Below are positions 58,306 to 64,000 of a stretch of 64,000 nucleotides of DNA, piece by piece; position 1 is the first letter of the stretch; each line of letters starts with the position of its first letter. The notes under the pieces are model-generated. The model saw only the letters and a program-made list of their open reading frames with translations. It was not told where the DNA came from and did no database searches. The DNA is taken from positions 1 to 64,000 of the forward strand of contig NZ_JAIVFW010000025.1 in assembly GCF_020829595.1 (NCBI RefSeq), read 5' to 3'. The position numbers and the translations under genes are program-made. The DNA comes from Nostoc sp. CHAB 5844. Its GTDB lineage: Bacteria > Cyanobacteriota > Cyanobacteriia > Cyanobacteriales > Nostocaceae.

Positions 58306-59430
58306 ATGGAAATGATGATTGAAGACTTGATGGAACAGATGATTGAAATGGGTGGTTCGGATATGCATTTATCCGCAGGTTTGCCTCCTTACTTCCGCAT
58401 CAGTGGCAAACTTACACCGATTGGTGATCAGCTATTGACAGCTGATCAATGCCAAAGATTAATCTTTAGTATGCTCAACAATACCCAGCGTAAGACTCTA
58501 GAACAAACCTGGGAGTTAGACTGTTCTTACGGTGTCAAGGGTTTGGCTCGTTTTCGGGTGAATGTTTACAAAGAACGCGGCGCTTACGCTGCTTGTTTAC
58601 GGGCATTAAGTTCTAAAATTCCTAACTTTGAAAAATTGGGTCTGCCAGATGTAGTGCGGGAAATGGCAGATAAGCCCAGAGGGTTAATTTTGGTGACAGG
58701 CCCTACAGGTTCTGGCAAAACAACAACCCTAGCGGCAATTATCGACTTAATTAACCGCACCAAAGCAGAGCATATTTTGACCGTAGAAGATCCAATTGAA
58801 TTTGTTTACGAACCAGTCAAAAGCTTAGTCCACCAACGACAACTCGGTGAAGATACAAAAAGCTTTGCCAACGCTTTGAAAGCAGCCTTGCGGGAAGATC
58901 CAGATATTATTCTGGTGGGAGAAATGCGGGATTTAGAAACGATTTCTTTGGCGATTTCAGCAGCAGAAACTGGACACTTAGTATTTGGGACACTACACAC
59001 TAGTTCAGCCGCTCAAACAGTAGACCGAATTATCGATGTTTTCCCCCATGAAAGACAAACTCAGGTGCGGGTGCAGTTATCTAACTCCCTAGTAGCAGTA
59101 TTTAGCCAAACTTTAGTGCCGAAGAAAAACCCCAAACCAGGTGAATATGGTCGAGTCATGGCTCAAGAAATTCTGATCGTTACTCCTGCTATTTCTAACT
59201 TAATTAGAGAAGGCAAAACATCGCAAATTTACTCAGCTATTCAGACTGGTGGCAAATTGGGAATGCAAACTCTGGAGAAAGTTTTAGCAGATTATTACAA
59301 AGCAGGAACTATTTCTTTTGAGGCGGCAATGTCTAAGACATCCAAGCCAGATGAAATTCAACGACTCATTGGTGCTGCAACGCCTACAGCAGGAGCAAAA
59401 CCTGGCGCTGGAGTTGCTAAAGCTCACTAA
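58306..59430 (+). CDS. pilT: Type IV pilus retraction ATPase PilT
   Basis: A 374-residue retraction motor. The N-terminal PAS-like domain starts MEMMIEDLMEQMIEMGGSDM and LHLSAGLPP-like; Walker A is GPTGSGKTTT (about residues 133-142), the Asp box TVEDPIEFVYEP, Walker B EDPDIILVGEMRD, and the PilT-specific AIRNLIRE-like segment appears as ISNLIREGKTSQI. Length is normal. The order after pilB and before pilC is the usual cyanobacterial cluster; motility, phototaxis and DNA uptake depend on it. Confidence 0.97.
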   Translation: MEMMIEDLMEQMIEMGGSDMHLSAGLPPYFRISGKLTPIGDQLLTADQCQRLIFSMLNNTQRKTLEQTWELDCSYGVKGLARFRVNVYKERGAYAACLRALSSKIPNFEKLGLPDVVREMADKPRGLILVTGPTGSGKTTTLAAIIDLINRTKAEHILTVEDPIEFVYEPVKSLVHQRQLGEDTKSFANALKAALREDPDIILVGEMRDLETISLAISAAETGHLVFGTLHTSSAAQTVDRIIDVFPHERQTQVRVQLSNSLVAVFSQTLVPKKNPKPGEYGRVMAQEILIVTPAISNLIREGKTSQIYSAIQTGGKLGMQTLEKVLADYYKAGTISFEAAMSKTSKPDEIQRLIGAATPTAGAKPGAGVAKAH

Positions 59431-59512
59431 TATTTCATCTGGAATAAAAACGGTAATAGTTAATAGTCAAAACAACTATTGACTAAATTTAAAATTTTGA
59501 ATTTATTTATCT

Positions 59513-60736
59513 ATGCCAACCTTCGTTGCTCGTATTCGGGATGCCCAAGGAAAATCTCGAAAAGAAAAAATTGTTGCTGAATCTTTAGCACAAGCCCGTA
59601 CTAATCTCAGAGATAAAGGTTTTGTAGTCCAAGAACTCAAACAATCTCAAGGCTTTGGAGCCAGCCTTGATTTGAAAAAAATTAAGAATTCCTTTGTTAA
59701 GGTTCCGATTAAGGAAAAAGCAGTTTTTTCTCGGCAACTTGCTACCTTAGTGAATGCTGGAGTAGCAATTGTCAGAGGTTTAGGGGTGCTGTCTGATCAG
59801 TGTACCAATCCTAAAATGAAACAAGCCCTAATTGATATTAGCAATGATGTGCAAAGCGGTGTCAATCTTTCCGATTCAATGCGTAAGCATCCTGACTGTT
59901 TTGATGGTTTGTATGTCAGTATGATTCAGGCAGGTGAAGTAGGAGGTGTTTTGGATGAAGTACTCAATCGTTTAGCTAAATTATTAGAAGATGTTGCCCG
60001 ATTACAAAACCAAATTAAATCTGCACTAGCTTATCCAGTTGTGGTGGGTTTTATAGCTGTTAGTATCTTTGTCGGTATGACAGTTTTCCTTTTACCTATT
60101 TTTGCCAAAATCTTTATAGAAATAGGTACAGAATTACCTCCTTTAACTCAATTCTTGATGACATGTAGTGAAATTTTAAGAAGTTGGAAATCTTTGGTTA
60201 TCATTGGTGCTTTTGTTGCAACTAGATTTGCGTATACACAATACTACAAAACCCGCGTCGGTAGAGAAACTATCGACCGTTTATCGCTCAAGATGCCTTT
60301 ATTTGGCGATTTGATTCAAAAATCTTCCGTAGCTAGATTTAGCCGGACTTTCGGATCTTTGACTCGTTCGGGTGTGCCAATTTTGACTTCCTTAGAAATT
60401 GTCCGAGATACATCAGGCAATCAAGTAATTGCTAATGCCATAGATGCTGCACGTTTGGAAATTCAACAAGGCGGGATGATTAGCCTTGCTTTACAAAAAG
60501 CGAATGTCTTTCCGTCAATGGCAATTCAAATGATTAGCATTGGCGAAGAAACCGGGGAATTAGATGGGATGTTAATGAAAGTTGCTGATTTCTATGAAGA
60601 TGAAGTTGAGCAAGCTGTAAAAGCCCTAACTAGTGTTCTAGAACCAATTATGATTTTGGTTTTGGGGAGTATGGTTGGTACTATTTTGATGGCGATGTAT
60701 CTGCCACTATTCAAAGTGTTTGAAAAGCTGGGATGA
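59513..60736 (+). CDS. pilC: Type IV pilus inner-membrane platform protein PilC
   Basis: A 407-residue GspF-family protein. Two GspF domains (about residues 70-195 and 275-395), each with FSRQLATLVNAGVAIVRGL- and FSRTFGSLTRSGVPILTSLE-type openings; three membrane helices (about 172-195, 220-240 and 378-400). The N-terminal FVARIRDAQGKSRKEKIVAE fits PilC. It links the cytoplasmic motors PilB/PilT to the pilus. It closes the pilBTC run and is followed by a hypothetical gene 64 bases on. Confidence 0.96.
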   Translation: MPTFVARIRDAQGKSRKEKIVAESLAQARTNLRDKGFVVQELKQSQGFGASLDLKKIKNSFVKVPIKEKAVFSRQLATLVNAGVAIVRGLGVLSDQCTNPKMKQALIDISNDVQSGVNLSDSMRKHPDCFDGLYVSMIQAGEVGGVLDEVLNRLAKLLEDVARLQNQIKSALAYPVVVGFIAVSIFVGMTVFLLPIFAKIFIEIGTELPPLTQFLMTCSEILRSWKSLVIIGAFVATRFAYTQYYKTRVGRETIDRLSLKMPLFGDLIQKSSVARFSRTFGSLTRSGVPILTSLEIVRDTSGNQVIANAIDAARLEIQQGGMISLALQKANVFPSMAIQMISIGEETGELDGMLMKVADFYEDEVEQAVKALTSVLEPIMILVLGSMVGTILMAMYLPLFKVFEKLG

Positions 60737-60800
60737 AAAGACGGAAGGATGAAGGATAAATTTCATCCTTTATCCTTCACACTTCATACTTAATAAAATT

Positions 60801-61358
60801 ATGCCTGTGCAAAAATCTCATTATGAAGCCAGCTTGGCAGAGTATAGCAATCATCAAGCGGCGATCGCTCTACTCAAACAACACCGACCATATCTAGAAA
60901 TGATTCCTAGTTTGCGTCGTCCCGATGAAAGTGTCATTACTATTCCTTTGCCTATTGTTCGCTTGCGTAATACTGTTTCAGCAACTCCACAGGCAACTTG
61001 TCTACCCTGTGATATAGCAATTTTAATGTGCGATCCAGAATGGAAAATTAAAACTGGAGCCGAAATCTTAATATTTATTCACCGTCCCCATGAAGACTTT
61101 TCTGATTTGTTGGGACGTTGGCGACAAACCCAAGTTTGGTTAGATCAAGATTATGAGTGGTTAATGCCGCCTCGCCATAGTCATATATTAAGTGAAGGGG
61201 CAAATACTATATATCCGTTATTTGTGGTCTTTAGTGAAACATCAGAACGCATGCAACGAGGTTTGATAGGTGCAGAACTACCTTTTGTCATGCAAACATC
61301 ATATTTGCTATTGGAAGAAGAGCGAAGAGATGAAGAGGGGCTAGGGACTAGAGACTAG
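60801..61358 (+). CDS. Hypothetical protein downstream of pilC
   Basis: A 185-residue soluble protein of unknown function. It has an alpha/beta pattern (SVITIPLPIVRLRNTVSATP, CDIAILMCDPEWKIKTGAEI, WLMPPRHSHILSEGANTIYP). Similar proteins are seen in other Nostocales next to pilus genes, but no family function is known to me. The last residues (EEGLGTRD) and stop codon are read from ctagagg-type spacer repeats, so its C-terminus has been extended or replaced by repeat DNA. Confidence 0.6.
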   Translation: MPVQKSHYEASLAEYSNHQAAIALLKQHRPYLEMIPSLRRPDESVITIPLPIVRLRNTVSATPQATCLPCDIAILMCDPEWKIKTGAEILIFIHRPHEDFSDLLGRWRQTQVWLDQDYEWLMPPRHSHILSEGANTIYPLFVVFSETSERMQRGLIGAELPFVMQTSYLLLEEERRDEEGLGTRD

Positions 61359-61615
61359 AGGTTAGAGGCTAGGGGTTAGTTTTTTACTCATGTTTTGGAA
61401 GAAGTCGATAGGGTTCAAGAAATTTTAGTTTCAAGCATTCAAAAAATAAAATCTTAAAACCCTCCTGCCTCCTGCCTCTCCGCAGTCGCTACAACGGAGG
61501 GAACCTCCCTTCGGGTGACGCTCAAGAGCGTCGCTAACGCAGTTCCGTGACTGTCGGCAAAGCCGCCCAACGGACTGCTCACCGCAACGCGCTGCTCTCT
61601 GCCTTCTGCCTTATC
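61330..61615. repeat. Spacer repeats: ctagagg heptamers and GC-rich palindromes
   Basis: From 61339, ctagggactagagactagaggttagaggctagggg is a run of heptamer variants overlapping the end of the preceding gene. From about 61480, cgctacaacggagggaacctccc and ggtgacgctcaagagcgtcg type palindromes form another copy of the GC-rich block seen at 27115, 30900 and 32990. Confidence 0.7.
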
Positions 61616-61646
61616 CCAACGATAAATATTCACGCCGACCTAGTTA

Positions 61647-64000
61647 CTACGACAAAATAGGGATAGTTGAAATAACTTGTATTAGTACCTCTGGCTCAAT
61701 TGGTTTGGAGATATGCTGTTGAAATCCGGCGGCTAGTGCAAGTTGTTGATCAATCTCTCCCGCATAAGCAGTAAGGGCGATCGCGGGAATTTCTCCGCCT
61801 TGAGCGGGTGAGAGCTTTCTAATTTGACGAATAAGTGTATAGCCATCTATGTCGGGCATCCCAATATCACTGATGAGCAAATCAAATTTTGCTTGCCCCA
61901 AATGGCTCAAAGCTGCATTAGCTGATTGGGCTTGAGTCACTTGTGCGCCGTACTGTTCTAGCAGGAAGACGATTAACTCCCGCGAATCTGTGTCATCATC
62001 TACAAGCAGCACTTGTAATCCATCGAGATGGAAGACTGAGCGATCGTCAGCAGCAGTACGATCTTGATGCAATTTTGCAGTTGCGATGAGTGGCAGCTTA
62101 ACTGTAAATGTTGCGCCTTGCCCTTCTCCAGGACTCGCTGCCTCAACGGTGCCTCCGTGCAGTTCAACCAAATAACGTACAATCGCCAACCCTAAGCCTA
62201 ATCCGCCAAATTTTCGGGTCGTTGTGCCATCGGCTTGGCGGAAGTAGTCAAAGACGTAGGGCAGAAAGTCACCAGAAATGCCCCTGCCATTATCGCTGAC
62301 AGTGATTTGAGCATATTCCAAAGGACGCGTATCTTCTTCATTCACTCTTTCTAAGCGCACGTCTACGCGACCACCCTGTGAGGTAAATTTAATAGCGTTG
62401 GTAAGTAGATTCCAAACAATTTGTTGTAGGCGACCAGAATCACCCAAAACTTGCCCAAGGTTCGGTTCAAATATTGTTTCAATTTGAATGGACTTAGCTT
62501 CAGCCGCGAGTCGCACGGTTTCCAGGGCAGCTTTGATGGTAAACGCTAAACTGATTGGCACTGTGTTCAAACTCAACTTGCCTTGGAGAATGCGCGACAC
62601 ATCGAGCAAATCTTCAATCAGTTGTGCTTGTAGTTTGGCATTGCGTTCGATTGTTTCCAGCGCGTACTTTGTTTTGGCTGCGTCCTGCTGGCTCGTTTGC
62701 AGAATTTTTGACCATCCCAGAATCGGATTTAGGGGCGATCGCAATTCATGGGACAATACTGCTAAAAATTCGTCTTTGATGCGATTAGCTTGGCGTAATT
62801 GGTCAGCTTGCTGCTGTAACGACGACAGCAATTGCGCTCGGTCTAGCGCAATTGCTATTTGGTCGCATAGTGCCTGCATTAAGTTAGTTTCTGCGGACGT
62901 AAACTGCTCGCGGCGGCGACTGCCAAACGAAAGTGTACCAAATAGGTGTCCCTGAGCAATCAGTGGTTGACAGGAGTAGGCAGTAATTCCCAATGAGCGA
63001 ATCAGATCGGTTTTTGGATCGTGTGAATTTTGGATGGCTGCACATACGATTTGATTTTGGCCTTGAGCAGTCGTCCCACAGACCGATTGCCCATACTCCA
63101 GCCATTCCATCTCCCGTGCAACGGATTCAGGAATACCCTCATAAGACGCAAGACGCAGCTGGTTGCGATCGCTATCAATGAGGTAATTAAAGTAAACATC
63201 TAACTCTAGCGAGTCTTTGAGTTTTCTAAATAAGCTACCGATCAACGTCAGCGGTTGTGCGGTGGAAAGTAAATCCTGTGTGGTTTCATAGAGCAAATCC
63301 AGGCGTTGATTGCGCTGTTGTAAAATGATTTGTGCCTGTTTGCGTTCATCCTCAATTTGCTTACGTTCAGTAATATCAGACAGGATAAAAACAGCACCCG
63401 TGATAGTTCCATGCTGATTAAATACTGGGTCGATGGTTTTGGCAAACCACCGTCCTTGAGACTGAAATTCTAAAACTTGTCGTTGGTGAGTTTCTTTGGC
63501 ACGGCGAAAGCAGCTGCCATCACCGGTTCCCAATTCTGCATCCATCAACTCATGGTAGACACAACCTAAGATTTCATCGGCGGGCTTGGAGAAAAGCTGC
63601 GTCATTGCTCGATTACAGCGTCGAATTATACCTTCAGTGTTTACTAGACAGACGCTGTCGTTGATAGAGTCAAAACTGGTTTGCCACTCCCGTGCCGAGG
63701 ACACAGCAGCTTCCTCTGCCCGGCGAATTCGTAGCAGCGATCGCACCGTGGCAATTAGTTCAATGGGTTCAACGGGTTGCGCTAGATAAGCATCAGCACC
63801 ACTGTCTAAGCCTTCTGCTTTATCCTGGCTTTGGACAAAACTTGCAGAAAGATGTAGCACGGGAATAAAAGCCGTTTCGGGATTCGCCTTAATTTGCCGA
63901 CAGACTTCAAAACCGCTCAAATCCGGTAATTTCACATCCAGAATCACTAGATCAGGCCCAAAGTTAGCCACGGCTGCTAATCCGGATGCTCCAGTTGCTG
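61647..64000 (-). CDS. Hybrid sensor histidine kinase, N-terminus beyond window
   Basis: At least 784 residues, open to the right edge. Domains in order: a receiver (FGPDLVILDVKLPDLSGFEV; the conserved Lys before Pro is replaced by Gln in YLAQPVEP), a PAS domain (DSVCLVNTEGIIRRCN), a GAF domain (about 230-385 in the visible part), HisKA (FLAVLSHELRSPLNPILGW), HATPase (VWNLLTNAIKFT, DNGRGI, GGLGLGLAIVRYL) and a C-terminal receiver (VLLVDDDTDSRELI, phospho-acceptor in LLISDIGMPDIDG, Lys in ISKPIEPE). No membrane segment is visible. Its input and partners are unknown. Confidence 0.92.
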   Translation of the reverse strand, partial: ATGASGLAAVANFGPDLVILDVKLPDLSGFEVCRQIKANPETAFIPVLHLSASFVQSQDKAEGLDSGADAYLAQPVEPIELIATVRSLLRIRRAEEAAVSSAREWQTSFDSINDSVCLVNTEGIIRRCNRAMTQLFSKPADEILGCVYHELMDAELGTGDGSCFRRAKETHQRQVLEFQSQGRWFAKTIDPVFNQHGTITGAVFILSDITERKQIEDERKQAQIILQQRNQRLDLLYETTQDLLSTAQPLTLIGSLFRKLKDSLELDVYFNYLIDSDRNQLRLASYEGIPESVAREMEWLEYGQSVCGTTAQGQNQIVCAAIQNSHDPKTDLIRSLGITAYSCQPLIAQGHLFGTLSFGSRRREQFTSAETNLMQALCDQIAIALDRAQLLSSLQQQADQLRQANRIKDEFLAVLSHELRSPLNPILGWSKILQTSQQDAAKTKYALETIERNAKLQAQLIEDLLDVSRILQGKLSLNTVPISLAFTIKAALETVRLAAEAKSIQIETIFEPNLGQVLGDSGRLQQIVWNLLTNAIKFTSQGGRVDVRLERVNEEDTRPLEYAQITVSDNGRGISGDFLPYVFDYFRQADGTTTRKFGGLGLGLAIVRYLVELHGGTVEAASPGEGQGATFTVKLPLIATAKLHQDRTAADDRSVFHLDGLQVLLVDDDTDSRELIVFLLEQYGAQVTQAQSANAALSHLGQAKFDLLISDIGMPDIDGYTLIRQIRKLSPAQGGEIPAIALTAYAGEIDQQLALAAGFQQHISKPIEPEVLIQVISTIPILS

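Overview
The window comes from a filamentous, heterocyst-forming cyanobacterium of the Nostoc/Anabaena/Calothrix type. The evidence is phycobilisome and photosystem II genes (apcF, the 5' end of psbD), a long-form ferredoxin-NADP reductase with a CpcD-like linker domain, phosphoribulokinase, the glutamine synthetase inactivating factor gifA, a PatX-like RGSGR peptide gene of the heterocyst-patterning type, many HIP1 octamers (GCGATCGC), heptamer-type spacer repeats and several small inverted-repeat elements. Most genes are ordinary chromosomal core genes; transposon debris is concentrated at 11.2-14.2 kb.

Layout. 0-9.2 kb: start of psbD (minus strand, running off the left edge), a UPF0367 gene with an ABC ATPase, a NYN nuclease-like gene, tRNA-Asn, a class V aminotransferase, the PatX-like gene, a Uma2 nuclease and a ferritin-like protein, then a nitrogen-control block with gifA and glnA convergent and both carrying NtcA-type sites, then apcF. 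9.4-14.2 kb: a broken small gene, dapL, an IS5-type element that is itself interrupted by a 135-bp miniature element, an Rpn-type nuclease gene and an IS630 remnant. 14.2-23.1 kb: a methyltransferase, an acyltransferase whose stop codon lies in a relic CRISPR repeat, an SLH porin with a miniature element inserted at its stop codon, a broken ORF, and a TMEM165/GDT1 transporter behind a yybP-ykoY manganese riboswitch. 23.1-32.6 kb: a 63-bp tandem repeat, a sugar-type ABC permease, a DUF1003 protein, a CadD-like transporter, a secreted protein, a CAAD protein, an SLH protein, homoserine dehydrogenase and petH.

33.8-46.9 kb: prk, metK, a membrane histidine kinase, a UPF0175/DUF3368 toxin-antitoxin pair with a frameshifted toxin, murJ, a lumenal pentapeptide protein, an LCP cell-wall protein, mannose-1-phosphate guanylyltransferase, yidD and an ABC1 kinase. 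47-49.8 kb: an ABC-2 exporter pair and a methyltransferase. 49.8-55.9 kb: the minus-strand chaperone block grpE - dnaK - dnaJ - tusA-like - rsgA, the last three coupled by one-base stop/start overlaps, with a miniature element between grpE and dnaK. 56.2-61.4 kb: the type IV pilus motor genes pilB-pilT-pilC and a hypothetical gene. 61.6 kb to the right edge: a large hybrid histidine kinase, incomplete at its N-terminus.

Functional links: glnA/gifA form an opposed nitrogen-control pair; the PatX-like peptide fits heterocyst patterning; prk, petH, apcF and psbD serve photosynthesis; murJ, LCP and the sugar-nucleotide gene serve the envelope; pilBTC serve motility. I found no convincing wholly new multi-gene system. 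The most interesting items are the PatX-like gene with an upstream TCCGGA motif, the riboswitch with mutually exclusive arms down to the ribosome-binding site, the CRISPR relic, and the datable insertions of miniature elements. All calls are from reading the sequence; no database search was run.
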